Assembly: GCA_002049455.2 (NCBI GenBank)
Contig: KV918975.1
Location: forward strand, 1 to 64,000
DNA: 64,000 bases
Reading direction: 5' to 3'
From: Porphyra umbilicalis
Taxonomy: Eukaryota; Rhodophyta; Bangiophyceae; Bangiales; Bangiaceae
In this document: positions 39,224 to 51,090 of the stretch, one piece after another
Position numbering within the stretch: the first letter of the stretch is position 1
How the letters are laid out: each line of letters starts with the position of its first letter
The notes under the pieces: generated by a model
Seen by the model: only the letters and a program-made list of their open reading frames with translations
What the model was told of the DNA's origin: nothing
The model's database searches: none
Program-made: the position numbers and the translations under genes

Positions 39224-40632
39224 TAGTACGCTCCTGTATCGATTACAGAAAGCTCAACTGGATGACTATCAAGGATGTGAACCCCATCCCCCGGATGGAT
39301 GAGTGTATTGGCTGCCTAGGGGACGCCAGGGTGTTCTCCACCCTGGACTGTAACGCGGGTTACCGGCAAATATCTGTAGCCGAGAAGGACAACAACCTCA
39401 TGGCTTTCACGGGCCACTCGGGCGCGTGGCAGTGCGTGCGCCTCCCCTTCGGGTTATGCAACGCTCCTGAGACATTCCAACGCGCCATGGATTTGATGCT
39501 GGCCGGCGTGAAGTGGCAGATATGTTTAGTATATCTGGATGATGTCATTGTTTTTTCGAGTTCCCCCGAGGAACACTTGCAGCACCTCGACGAGGTGCTG
39601 ACCCTGATCGGGAAGGCGGGGGTCGCCTTGAAAGCGTCGAAGTGCCACTTCTTCCAGGAGAAAGCGGAATACCTCGGTCATGTGATTCCACCAGGACGGG
39701 TACATGTCCTGGAAAAGAACCTCCGGGCGCTTTGGGGTCTTCGTTGCCCGGAAACCCAGACCCAGGTGAAGTGTTTTCTGTGTATCTGCGGTGTGTACCG
39801 CCGCTTCGTAGCAGACTTTACCAAGATAGTGAAGCCTCTAACGGCGCTCAGGAGCACCAAGCTTCCTAAGAAGCTTCTTCCTCCTTCAGGGAAGAACACG
39901 GACGCCCTTGAGATACTCCGAGGACGTCTATTGGACGCCCCTATCCTTGCCCTGCCCAAGAGGCACCGGCACTATATCATCGACAACGACGCCAGCTATG
40001 AATATCTGGGTTGCTGATTACAGCAGCAACAGTCCGACGGGGAATACCACCCCATCGGCCTATACAGCCGCGCGCTTCTCCCTGCGGAGAAGAACTTTTT
40101 CGCTACGGAGATCGAGGCGCTAGGCATCGTCTCGGCCGGGACCTATTTACGGTCCTACCTAGAGGGTGCGGAATTCGTGGTGCGGTGCGATCACCGTGCC
40201 TTTTTATCGGTTCTCACTAATATGAGTCCGAATGCTCGGATTAACCTATGGCGACTCCGATTGTCGGAATACAACTATGAGATACGGCGTAAGCCGGGAA
40301 TGGATCACAAGGTGGCAGACGCGCTATCGCGTCCCCCTACAGAGGGTCTGGACACCTCGCCTTTGGACGAGGACATCCCCGTCCTAGCCGTCGAGACCCG
40401 AGCCAGTGACACCTTAAAGGAAGCGTCACCGGAGGAGGCCCCTTTGGGGGCCCTAGGCACCCACGCTGGCAGTGGCGCGGTGGTGGTTGTGGCCTTGCTC
40501 GAGGGATTCACCCCCTTCGCTGTCACGGGCGTGTACGGTGGTGCTGACAGAGTCGGATGGTGCTGTGGACAGATACGGGAAAAAATATGTGGAGCTCGAG
40601 AGCAAGAGGAGCAGGCTTTGTTCTTCAACTAA
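39224..40632 (+). pseudogene. Ty3/gypsy reverse transcriptase-RNase H remnant
   Basis: The frame starts abruptly at the RT motif CIDYRKLN right after the terminus of copy B. It continues through LPFGLCNAPETFQRAMD, an intact YLDD (Asp codons 39538-39543) and the connection domain. It meets a single in-frame TGA at 40015-40017, then continues through RNase H (LYSRALLPAEKNFF, DHRAFLSVL) to VADALSRP. The end is a low-complexity acidic tail stopping at 40632. Gag, protease, the RT N-terminus and integrase are missing. It comes from a different gypsy lineage than 30710-34476, judged by sequence difference. Confidence 0.85.
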
Positions 40633-41020
40633 GCGCTACATTGTATCCGTCTCCACGCGACCGGCACCGTGCGCGCGAGAGTACACCTGCCCACGATACA
40701 AAAGGTGATTTACGAGCGCAAGCCGAAACAGGTCCCCATGAAGACGAGACTCGGAGAGATTAAACCCCGTCAGTGAACAAAAGACATTGGCCACCGCAAA
40801 GACATCACAGCTGCAATCGTACCCCTGGTTGGGTGTATCGAGCCGCGTCACGCTCCTTCCGTCTGAGCACAGCATCCCGATTCTATGAGGGGCTTCGAAA
40901 TAATGATTCGGATAAAGCACCGTTCTGTAAGCAGCTGCATCCTGCTCGCTGATGTTCATCAGTCTTTCCACGAAGAGCCTGAGCATGAGGTGAGCCTTTC
41001 AGCAGTTTCTTCCGTTTTGC
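40633..41020. other. Intergenic, no gene seen
   Basis: No motif or repeat was recognised. The minus-strand frame 40986-40636 has no known domain. Confidence 0.4.
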
Positions 41021-41022
41021 TC

Positions 41023-42658
41023 TCACTGTGGATGGCGAGAAAATCCCAACGGATAGGTCCGGATATATCTGGATATATCCCAGATTCTGCTGGAAAACCC
41101 GGATTCTGAAAAGCCCTGGATTCTATCGGCCGAGGTCTGCCGCTGCACCACCGCGTCGCACAAGAGCTGGATGCAACTCTCCGCCATGTCCCGCTCCAAA
41201 CCTGCCACGCCCGGCTTCCAGCCTTACATGAATATCTTGCGCTTCGAGATGTCCTCCACCGCGGACACCCAATGCACATTACCCATGTTGACGACAATGC
41301 CCAGCTCGTTGCAGTCGCCGGCCTCGAAGGCAATCTCGGCCGCCGCCTTCCCCGCTGCAGCCAGAGACACCCGCTGGTCGCCAATCCGCAGCAAAGATGT
41401 CATCTGGTTCGTAAGCCGCACGTACGACCGGGACAGCCGCATCTCCAACCGCAGCTCGACGAGCAGGCCGTTCAAGACGTCCAATGTCAGCCAGTACCGC
41501 TGACATGCCGCCGCCTCCCCTCTGATCGTCATCGTCTGACCACCGTACGTTCTGCTCCTAGCTACGTCACCGTCCGAGCTGACCCCACTGTCGAAAAAAC
41601 GCCACGCATCGTCGCCTACGCGCGTGCCGTCGAGCAGTTCATTGACCTCGTGCGCCACCTGCGCCACCAAGCCGACAAAGGAGACTACGTGTCCGACGTT
41701 GGGCTCAAACTGCGCGGTCGGCACGGCCAGCCCTCGTAGCCACTCGTATGCCGCACGCACCTTACGCACGTCCGCGTTGTGCGAGTGCACGGTCAGCATG
41801 TTCATGACCGACGTGCGGGTCACGGTAGTGGGGGGAAGCAACGTGGAGGAAAGGTTAAGTATGAGCTCGGAGGCGGAGGAGGCAATGCTGTCGACATGAT
41901 TGGGGTAGTACCCAAGGCACTGCGACACCATCGCGTAGGGGAGATAGATCGCCACATCCTTACTCGCAGCCTCGGCGGCCAGGCGTTGCTCCGGGTTGAC
42001 CGGCATGTTCTCAGGGACCGACGACTCGAGGTTGATCTCGGACACCGCATACATCTCCGCCAGCTCCCGCGATGTGCACTGCTCGGCGTCCTGCAGCACG
42101 GCCGTCAATGGAGTGCCGGCCGCCGCCGTCTCGTCGCCCGTCCCGGTTGACCCGCCGGCGTCATCCACTAGTCTACCGCGCGCCTCGGCCTCAATGGACG
42201 CCTGGTCCAACGCGGGTCCGCACGGCCGCCAAAACGTTGGCGACCCCGGCGCCGGAGACGGAGCGCCAGCCGGTTGAGTGCTTTGCCTTCGCCAGCACGT
42301 CCACGCCGTGCAGGGAGAGCGTCGGGCAGTCTTCCATGTCACCATTGTCGTTGTGGGAGTGTTCCTCATCACCGGTGTTGCATCCAGAAGACGGACTGCC
42401 CGCTGCAGTGCGTACGGAGACGACGATCCGCTTGGTCGGGGTCCTGCTGCCGTCGCTGTTCACGACTGGTGAGTCTCCCAAATACCGGCGCCGCGGCACC
42501 CACCACGCCTGCTTAAACTCCTCCTCCACGTCGACGGGCATGGCGCCACCCCCGCACTTGACGACCTCGCCACGATATGGACTGGTCGCCGAGATGTCAC
42601 CCCACTCAACAAAAAGGTGCGTGTTGGTGATGGAACAGGCGCCCTCCGACGTCCGCAC
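41023..42658 (-). pseudogene. Ulp1-like (C48) cysteine protease gene, broken
   Basis: The minus strand reads a long region (frames 42658-42191, then 42372-41224 after a frameshift near 42200). It ends in MGNVHWVSAVEDISKRKIFM, the His-Trp block of Ulp1/SENP-type proteases (His codon 41272-41274). A stop at 41224-41226 interrupts it just before the expected Asp/Cys part; similar-looking sequence (GWKPGVAGLERDMAE) continues to about 41023. Ulp1 proteases process SUMO-like modifiers, and transposons often carry them. The N-terminal 300 residues are helical and unrecognised. A GTAAGTAC at about 42645 on this strand could be a splice donor, so part of the interruption might be intronic. Confidence 0.5.
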
Positions 42659-42661
42659 CAG

Positions 42662-43489
42662 TTATGTACTTACCGAGCACATGCTCCTGATGAGCGCCGC
42701 CGTGGCCGGGAGCACGGTCGGCTTGCGGGGGGAGGTAGATGCCGCCAGTGTTGGATCAGGCGATCCGTCAGACCGGGACGTTGTGGAAGTAGCTGCAGAG
42801 CGAAGGGGGTGCGAGGGACAAGACCTGTCGCCTCTCGATGGTTCGGCGCCGTTGGAGGACCCGCCTCCCTCTTTAGACACGTCAGCCGGGTCCGGCCGGT
42901 AGTTGGGCCTGGCTGTAAAGAATATTGGAAGCGCGCAGGGAAGCGTACATGCCGCAGGCTTGTCGAGGGTGCCGCCGAGAATGCGGGGATCAATGCCATT
43001 GTGAGTAGAGAGGACCACCGCATGCCGCATGAGGGGTGACGGGAGGACGTCCGGTAGTGCAGCGGAGGCCCGACGAGCCGCGATGGAGGTACGGGGAGAC
43101 ATTGGGGGAGACGTTGGGGAACACGGCGGTCGAGATGGCGCGTGAGACGTCGGGTGGGACGGTGGGCGTAGCGGCGAGAGAGAAGATGGGCGAGACGGCG
43201 GGCGAGACGGCGGGCAAGACGGAGCTGCCGGAGAATCTAAAGGAGAACGAGGAGGACAAGCAGCGGGAGAAGAAAGGACAGGATGGGGTGGGAGTGGATG
43301 TGACAGTGGATCAGTTGTAGGTGGGAGAACGCATTGGAGTGCTTGAGGGAATAGCCCGGAGAGCACGCTTGCAGACCACAAGGGTGTTGGTTCCATCAGC
43401 GGCGGCCTAGTACCGCCAGATGCTGCAAAGCGTCCAGTCGCCATCAAGCAACTACCGAAACAGGGGCCTTCCCGAGCAATCCGCTGCAC
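42662..43489 (-). CDS. Possible 5' exon: proline/serine-rich protein
   Basis: A 275-codon frame ends at 42662, directly before the Ulp1-like region. Its first half is a Pro/Ser-rich tract (RPPSRPSS-type). The second half looks less repetitive (MRHAVVLSTHNGIDPRIL). A GTAAGT donor-like word overlaps its end, so it could be spliced to the next region. The plus strand also reads repeats here (ETLGE-type), so coding is uncertain. Confidence 0.25.
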   Translation of the reverse strand: MQRIAREGPCFGSCLMATGRFAASGGTRPPLMEPTPLWSASVLSGLFPQALQCVLPPTTDPLSHPLPPHPVLSSPAACPPRSPLDSPAAPSCPPSRPPSRPSSLSPLRPPSHPTSHAPSRPPCSPTSPPMSPRTSIAARRASAALPDVLPSPLMRHAVVLSTHNGIDPRILGGTLDKPAACTLPCALPIFFTARPNYRPDPADVSKEGGGSSNGAEPSRGDRSCPSHPLRSAATSTTSRSDGSPDPTLAASTSPRKPTVLPATAALIRSMCSVST

Positions 43490-43599
43490 CCGTCCCCAGC
43501 CGCCGTCACCCCCACGACCAGCTGTCGCCGCCCTCTTCGACGGCCGCCAGCCGCCCCGTCGGCCACCACAGCGCCGAGCCCCGGCCTAGGTCGCCGCCG

Positions 43600-44640
43600 A
43601 ATGGGCAAGGGCGTGGGGGTGCCTAACCGCGTCCGCGCCCGCGCGATCAGGGGGGGGGGGGGCGCCGACGGAAACGCCAACACGCGTGCGTGAGGAGAGG
43701 TCCGCCACCGCCGCCGCCGCCGCGCGGTCACAGGGCGGGGTGCGCCGCCGCGCCCGCCCCCGCGCCAGCAGGGGGGGGCGAGTGCGCCGACGGCACCGCC
43801 ACACACGGGTGCCCGCTATCGCACGGGCAGGGGGGGGTGCGCTGAAGGCACCGCCACACACGGGCGTGGGGAGGTCAGCCGCCGCCGCCGCCGCCGCCGC
43901 GTGGGCACAAAGCGGGGTGCGCCGCCGCCGCCGCGCGGACACACGGCAGGGTGCGCCGCTGCGCCCGCCCCCGCGCAGGCAGGGGGGCGCGGGTGCGCTG
44001 ACAACACCGCTAGCACACGGGCGTGTGGAGAGGTCCGCCGCCGCCGCTGCCGCCGCCGCCGCCGCCGCGCTGGGACCGGGTGGGGTGCGCCGCCGCCCCC
44101 GCCCGAGCGCGGACACGAAGAGCGGTGCGCCGCTGCGCCCGCCCCCGCGCAGGCACCGGGCGGGGTGCGCCGCTGCGCCCGCCCCCGCACGGTCACGGGG
44201 CGAGGTGCGCCGCCGCGCCTTCCCGCGTGCGGGCAGGGGGGGAGGGGGTGCGCCACCGGCACCGCCAACGCGTGGGCGTGGAAGAGGTCCTTGCCACTGC
44301 CGCCGCCGCTCGGACCCGGAAGGCGGGGTGCGCTGCCGTGCCCGCCCCCGCACGGACGAGGGGAGGGGGGCGAGGGGGGGGGGCGCCACCTGTGCCGTCG
44401 CCGCCACGCGGACGAAGGGGGCGTTCTCGGTGGCTGCCGCCGCAGCCGCTGTAGTCCGAGGCTGCCGTTGTCGCGGTTCGCGCCGACGTCCGCCGGCCGT
44501 CCCGCCCGCTACTACAACCCCGGCCCCTACCGCCGGCGCCGCCGCACGGGCAGTGAGGGGGTGTGCGCCGCCGCCGCGGCCAATGCGCGGGTGCGAGGAT
44601 ATCTTACACCTTGGCAGAGGCGCTGTGGAAAAGTAGGGCA
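43600..44640. repeat. GC-rich degenerate minisatellite
   Basis: Units of roughly 60-110 bp recur, with GGGGGG(C)G, ACACGGGCGTG, GAGAGGTCCGCC and (GCC)n parts, for example near 43681, 43855, 44010 and 44270. Long frames on both strands (44818-43586 minus, 43686-44636 plus) are open because the repeat lacks stops. I do not call a gene. Confidence 0.6.
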
Positions 44641-47600
44641 GGTAACAACGCTTGGCCACACTCTTCGCTCCACCTGCCCAAAAGCGGGGCGGTAACAGCA
44701 CCGGCGCATCCCCTTCTCCCTGCCCGTGCGGCGGCGGGCGCGGCGGTGAACCGTCCCCCGCACCCGAGCGGCCGCTGCACTTCCACTGGCGCCGCCAGGG
44801 GATCTCCCCGACCTGCATCCGGGGCGCCTACCCGGCGGCAGCAGCAACAGCGCGCGCGTTCTGGCCATGACAGGCCCGATGCAGCCCCCCTTCCCGGAGC
44901 ACCCCCGACCGTGGTGCTCAGGGAGGCAGATCGGGCAGCATCCGCAAAAACGAGCGCGCGCGCGCGCTGGGGCCGCTCAGTGCAGCCGCCCCAGCGATCC
45001 CACTGTGCACGCTGGCGGCCCCGAGCGCGGGCGGCGGATTTTGGCGCCCGAAAAGGCCTCACCGATGGGTGCCCCATTCGTGCAGATAGCCCACACCCCA
45101 GCGCACCCGAAACGCTAGCCCCAGCCTGGGGCGGTAGTCGCCGCAGCGCGTGCAAAAAAAACGCAGCTGCCCACGAGGGCGCCGCCAGCGCCAAAACTGC
45201 GATGGCCGCAGTACCCGCGGCGGGGCGCCACCCCCCACTCGCCAGGCCGACACGCAACTAGTAATGTGGCCAGGGCGGCCGGGCGCGGGAAGGGTGACGC
45301 GGACGGGTACGAGACCAGTACCGAATGCTTGGCAGCCCGAGAGCAGCAGCTCGACGTCGATTCATCTGCGAGTAAATACCACACAGAAGTGGCGCCACGC
45401 GCAGCGGCTGCGAGAACGTCCAAGGATTGCTGTCTTTCCAGTTTTGGCCGATGACGTCGATGTCAAGAGGGGTGATCAACTGTGCGAAACAGTTACTCAG
45501 CCATCCATTCAGCCGGATGAAGTCGTTCGACGAATGGGCAAGTTGACCGAGATGCTGTATTGTAGGGTTGTGCATCACGCCCCTTTTTAGGTGGCGGGGT
45601 GGGCGATGCACGCCTGATCACGCCCTTCTGCACGCCCCCAACATTGGCAAGCCCCTTTTCACGCCCCTAATGTAGCCCCCATGTTTTGGCACTTACTTGA
45701 TGAGCGATTCAAAGTACCCAATATTCTTGCAATTAGGATGGTTCAAAGGACCACAAAAATGCCAGAAAACATGAAAGAAACAGCTGCATGCGATACACTC
45801 TCTTGGCCTCTGCCACTCTGCGTCAAAGATGCTTTGCAGCATCACGGGACGTCGGCTCGCCTAGCCCCCACCGGCCGCCCCACCGCCCGCTGTCCCACCC
45901 ATCTCACCGCGCACAAAGCCAGAGCAGATGGTCATCAAATCATTCTCGGTCGTGGCCGCGGGGGCGTCCTCGTCGCCGGGACGACCAAAGTCCGGTCCAG
46001 GGACGCCGGAGCAAACCATGGCGCATCGGGCGACCTCCTCGTTCAGTAGGCGCGTAGCTCGCCGCCGAGACCCCTTCATCCTTGCCGTCGGCCTGGTCGT
46101 TGCCGGCGCGCGATGCGTTGCATTCAACGTCCTCATTGGCGCCCGAGTCAAGGAGCCCCTCTGCGTCCTACCTGGCTGATGACAGCAGGTGGCCGTTGCT
46201 GTGCCATTCCGCACAGATGGCGTCCGCGCATCATGGCGTCGAGTACCTTGTTTGTGGGCGCACGACGGAAAAATCGTTCCCACTCCTCATAGCGTCGAGC
46301 ACCTTGTTTGTGGGTGGGGAGAGATGGTGCGATCGCGAATGGCTGGTGCGTGTGTGCTTCCAGACAATAAAATGCGTACTTCTTGGTCATCCAATTTTTT
46401 TCCGAAAAATATAAGCACGCAGCAGCCAGACTGTCGCGCTTGTCAAATCACGAATCCAAACTGCACGTTCCAGTAAGGGTGCTACGCTAATGGCCTAGGA
46501 AGGGTGCTACGTTTCTGGCCTACCCCAGGCGTTCTTCGGGGCCGTACTGTACACCATTCGAAGCGTCTCGACGAAAGAAGCACCGCCCTTCCCAGCCCGC
46601 CCGCCGCACGTCCCCGGTTTGTACTTCACCGGCATGCGCAAGCATCCTTCAGCAAGCTGCCGCAAAGTCTCTTGCTACGACGCACGCTGATTGCGCTACA
46701 CGCCCAAGTAGGATAAAAGCTCCCCACAGTAAGCCACGGGCCGGAAGTCAGACTGTTGCGCCTGCGCACTGACCCAGCTCTGTGCAAGAGGGCGACAGAG
46801 GAGACTCTTCTACCGCAGCTGCTTGCCACACCACGCCACGGGCTGGTCGAGGAGGTCATCGCGAGGGGGGTGGGTGTATCACTACCGCCGCCCCAGCCCC
46901 TGCGGTCGCCGACCGCGCAGCAGGGGACGCGACGGCAGCAGCGGCGGCGGCAGCGGTGGCGGCGGCGGCGGTGGCGGCAGCGGCGGAGCACCCTCTTGAC
47001 GCAGTGTCCGTGACAGCGGGCGCCGTTCAAGAGCAGCGACGCCAGGGCATGTCTGGCGGCCGCTGTGGCGCCGACGCGCCGCTGCGCCTCTGCTCCGGCC
47101 AGCGCCTTTCCGCGCACCCCTGCCGGCGTTGCGCGCCCCCCATGTACCCATTGGCGCATCCTCCCTCCAGCCAGCAGCGGCCACAACCGACGGGGTGCCG
47201 TCGCTCCCCGCCGTGTCAACCGCGCACGCGAGTCACCGCCGACGCGGCTTGCGGCGGCGGCGCGCGGTCCCGGCGTGGGCGGCGTGTACGCGGCGTCCGC
47301 CGCCTGTCCGGACGGCGCGGGCGGCCGCCTGTGATTGGGTAGACCACGGGTTTGTGAACGGCTCTGATTGGCTCACTGTCAAATTGCTATTTCTAGGGAG
47401 ATATCGAAGCTTTTTGCCGGTTCCGCAGTTCGCTTGCGGACCTTCAGCATTCTGAATGCGGAAGCAAGCCTCCCGCATGTTGAATGGTCAAAAACCAACT
47501 ACGCCACATGACCGGTGTGACTGGGCTCAGGAGCTGAACATCACCAATTTAACACCGCAGGCTGCTTCCGCAGAGGTTCCGCAGAAACATCGGGCTTGCG

Positions 47601-48690
47601 TGCGAACACCCTTTCAGAGCAAACCTAACAATGAAGGACTAACGAAACGTGTCTCAATTATTGCGGCCACGTGTCTATATTCGCTTATTGGTCCACAAAC
47701 CACGGTCTTGTCAATGTAACGGTGCCCTAACGAATATCAAACACGACAATCAATTTATGTAAGTCCATCTCGCTCCGATAGTCCGGGCGACACAATAGGG
47801 GACGCATGTTCTATTCGAAGGCAAAATAGGCCACGCCCTCCCTATTCAGGACACAAGGACTATGCTAGACGCCCTCCCATTGGCTGATCGGGAGATGAAA
47901 AGGATCCAACACGTGTCCCAGTAACTGTGACTACGGCAAAAGTCGACCGTGAAAGAAACGCGCCCGCGACCCAGTGCCTGATGCGACACTTGACCGGACG
48001 TTTGACGGAACGCTGGACGGTCCGACAGAGACAGACCGGGCGCGAGTGGACACAACGTATGGGAGAGAAACAGACACTGGAGGGGGGGTCACATCAGCAG
48101 CCTTAGTCAGTAGGCCCGACACATGACACGCGATGCAAAGGAGCCGTCAGACGTGAAGTGGACTGGAAGACGCGTGCGCCTGTGACGTCGACAATATCTG
48201 TGGCAGTCGGACGACTGGCACTCCCTCGCAACTGGAACTTGTGGTCCTAAATTGAGGATCAGTGGATGTCGGCGCGTGAATCGTCGTACGTTGAGCGAGT
48301 TGGACGAACAGACGACTTAGACAGCCGGATCCGCACTGTCAATCACCACCCGTACAAAAAGCATGGTGCCTCGTGACTGACGGTCAAATGTCAATTCCAT
48401 GTTCGTTGGTCAAATGTCCTTCCAATGTGACAGCCTCTGGTACGTACGGCATGTGGCGGAGGGTGGGCCATCGCGCCCGATCCTGACGGCAGAGGATGGT
48501 GCACCCAGATATCGCCCCGCCCCATCGGGTCCATGCGAGGGGTGGCGCCAGGCCCTGTTCGTTGCATGGCCAAACTGACGTATTGGGAGGGGTGCGCGTA
48601 GAAACGTCGCTCGACCCCAGCCCCAGCGCATTCTGGCGGGGGGGGGGGGGACAACGTACCATCCTGCACAATCAGCCCCCGGCCATCGCT
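44641..48690. other. Long anonymous interval without a confident gene
   Basis: No domain was found in any frame. Noted: ACGCCCC/GCACGCC words at 45585-45682; a short duplicated phrase GCGTCGAG.ACCTTGTTTGTG near 46230 and 46290; AATAAA near 46367; a (GGC)n tract at about 46935-46985 that opens Ala/Gly frames on both strands (46782-47342 plus, 47219-46626 minus). The rest looks unique. Confidence 0.4.
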
Positions 48691-48738
48691 CGGTGGGTGG
48701 CGACACCGAATTGACAACGACGGTCGGCGCTATGCGCG

Positions 48739-48830
48739 GATCGCGACCACCGTGCTCGCGACCACCGTGCTCGCGACCACCGTGCTCGCGACCACCGTGC
48801 TCGCGACCACCGTGCTCGCGACCACCGTCT
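48739..48830 (+). repeat. 15-bp tandem repeat, about six units
   Basis: The unit CGCGACCACCGTGCT is repeated in perfect register before degenerating. It is in frame with the transposase from 48693 and would encode RPPCS repeats if that upstream start were used. Confidence 0.85.
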
Positions 48831-48923
48831 CCGAGACTGCCATCTCCGAGACCGCCGTGCACGCGACGGCCCTGGTTGCGCCTCGCACGAGCGCAGCGCT
48901 TTCGTGCAGCGGAGGGTGGTCCC

Positions 48924-50821
48924 ATGGAGGGTGGATTCATGAGCATGAGCGGGTGGGAGGGGGACGAGGGTGGGAACGACGATGTCACCACAGCGGCCGT
49001 CGTCGCAGCTCACGTTGCTACCCTCCTGGAGTGGCGCCGCCGAGCGAGGTTGGCGGTGCGCGTGCAGCGTCCGCGGTATCGTGGCTCGACGCCCGGCCGA
49101 GTGCCCAACAAGCCACGCAACTTTGACCTCGGCCTGCACTGCATTCTGCGTGATTATTTTGGCGTGGATGGACTGCCCCCGGTGTATAACATGTTGGACT
49201 TTGAGCGTCGCTTTCGAGTTCCCATGGCCGTGTTCCAGAGAATCTATCATGCGATTAAGGACCGACCGTTTTGGGTACAGCGCGTGAACGCGACGGGGCG
49301 GCCGCAAGCGCATCCTTTGCAAAAGCTTGTGGCTGTGTTCCGCGTCCTGGGGTATGGCGAGTCCTGTGATCGCGCGGACGAGTATGTGCGGCTGTCTAGT
49401 TCAACCATATCGCGCGCGGTGACGCTCTTCACAGAGTTCATGGTGGACGAGTTTAGCTCTCGCTACCTGCGACCGCCCACAAGGGCGGAAATCGGTAACA
49501 TCCTCGGCCGCAATGCTGAGCGCGGGTTACCGGGGTGTCTCGGGTCGCTTGACTGTTCTCACTGGCAGTGGTCCGCTTGCCCGAAGGGGCGCGCGGGTAC
49601 CTACCAGGGCCGCAATGGGCAGCGGTCCATCGTGATTGAGGCGATCTGTGACGAGGACACCTGGATATACCACATTTTTGCGGGGAGTCCCGGGAGCGTG
49701 AATGACATTAACGTCCTGTACCAATCTCCCTTGTACATGGATGTTATCACTGGCAAATGGCCCCCGCGTGACTTTCCGTTCACTGTGAATGGTAATACTC
49801 GTACCTTGCTTTATTACCTAGTGGACGGCATCTATCCTCGCTTCGCGTTCTTCGTCGCCCCCTATCCCAACCCCCAAACTCGAGAGCAACGGACTTTTAA
49901 CCGCTTGCAAGAGGCGCTGCGCAAGGACGTGGAGCGCCTATTCGGGATCCTAACGGCCCGTTTCCACATTATGCTGCACCCGTGCCGTAACTGGTCCGTA
50001 CCGCGCATGGTTCTGACGACGCAGACAGTTGCCATCTTACACAACATGGTTGTGGAGGCACGCCGCGACGGGTTTGTGTCACGGTCGCGTTCGTCGTGGT
50101 ACGGGGGAGGCGGCGATGGGCCGGGGGCCGCCGGACCGGCGGGCAAAGTCGGTCCGGCGGTGGGGACTGTGGCGGGGGGTGCGGGCGCCGGTGTTGGAGT
50201 GGGCGCTGGCGCAGGCGCGGGCGCGGGCGCCGCCGGTGCCGCCGCTGGAGAGGCGGCCGAACACGGCGCGGGAGGTGTCGCGCCCGGTGCCGGTGCTCCA
50301 GCGGCTGTCGGCGCGGGCGGGGACGCCCCCGGTGCCGGTGATGGAGCAGAGGCCGGCGCCGGCGCGGGCGCCGGCAGTGACGGAGTTGCTGGTGCCGGAG
50401 CCAGCGCGGGTGATGGGGCCGACGGCGCGGGCGATGCCGCGGCTGGAGACGGCGGTGGTGGTACGGGGGCCGGCGGCGGCGGGGGGGGACCGGCGCGGCC
50501 GCGGGCGCGGCCGGTAGCGGCGGAGCTGGTCTGGGGGCGGGCAACGGTGGAGGGGCGGACGGCGCGGCAGCGGGCGACGGCGTTGAGGACGGTGGGGCCG
50601 TCGGGGATGGTGCCCAAGGGTTGGATGATCTTGAGCATACCCCGGGCGTCCCACCCCCCCATGTCGGAGCCGCTGCCGTGGCGCCAATGAGCGAGTTTAT
50701 GCGCATTCTGATGGCGACGGGCGAGGCCAAGTCCCTGGCGGAGCACCAGGCGCTCCGCGATGACCTGTGCGCGCATGTTTTTGCGCAGCGAGGCGAGCTG
50801 CTGGAGCCGTACGTTGATTGA
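48924..50821 (+). CDS. PIF/Harbinger-like DDE transposase, frameshift in C-terminal tail
   Basis: Start chosen at 48924 (CCCATGG) because the frame upstream to 48693 is a simple repeat. The core matches the plant-transposon/PIF-Harbinger type: LDCSHWQW with D210 (49551), YYLVDGIYPR with D301 (49824) and RKDVERLFGIL with E337 (49932), giving a 35-residue D-E spacing. The region around residues 130-190 (VFRVLGYGESCDRADEYVRLSSSTISRAV) looks like the N-terminal helix-turn-helix. After about residue 390 comes a Gly/Ala tail. The frame from 48693 stops at 50690. However, a G8 run at 50481-50488 separates it from a better frame that ends MSEFMRILMATGEAK...LEPYVD at 50821. One missing G, real or an assembly error, would explain this. 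The enzyme would cut and paste its element with help from a Myb-like partner. Confidence 0.85.
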
Positions 50822-51090
50822 GCGTTGCTCTTGAGGGTCGTTATTGCGTTTGTTGCATGACATGACATGTTTCTTTCCGGGCATCACTTTTTTGATGGTG
50901 CGATGACGTCCTGCTTTTTCGCGGTTGTGCTTTTGAGTCTTCTACAGTTTTACGGTATGTGTGCGGGTGGGCGCATTTTCAGTGGTATTGTTTTTACGGG
51001 CGTCCCGGAAACCGTTGAGAATGCGTGTGTTCCCCTGCTCTTTTCTTGCGGTACTCGCGCGAGGCCCCAGGTCGCGGCCACAGTGGCCAT
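50822..51090 (+). other. Transposase 3' flank
   Basis: T-rich, lower-GC sequence after the transposase stop, before the satellite begins. No gene is seen. It probably contains the transcript 3' end. Confidence 0.4.

Noticed and set aside
43586-44818. 410-codon minus and 316-codon plus frames
   Set aside because: Both are read from the same degenerate GC minisatellite and consist of Arg/Pro/Ala runs.
48739-48830. CRISPR-like array
   Set aside because: The 15-bp units are head-to-tail with no spacers, and the DNA is eukaryotic.
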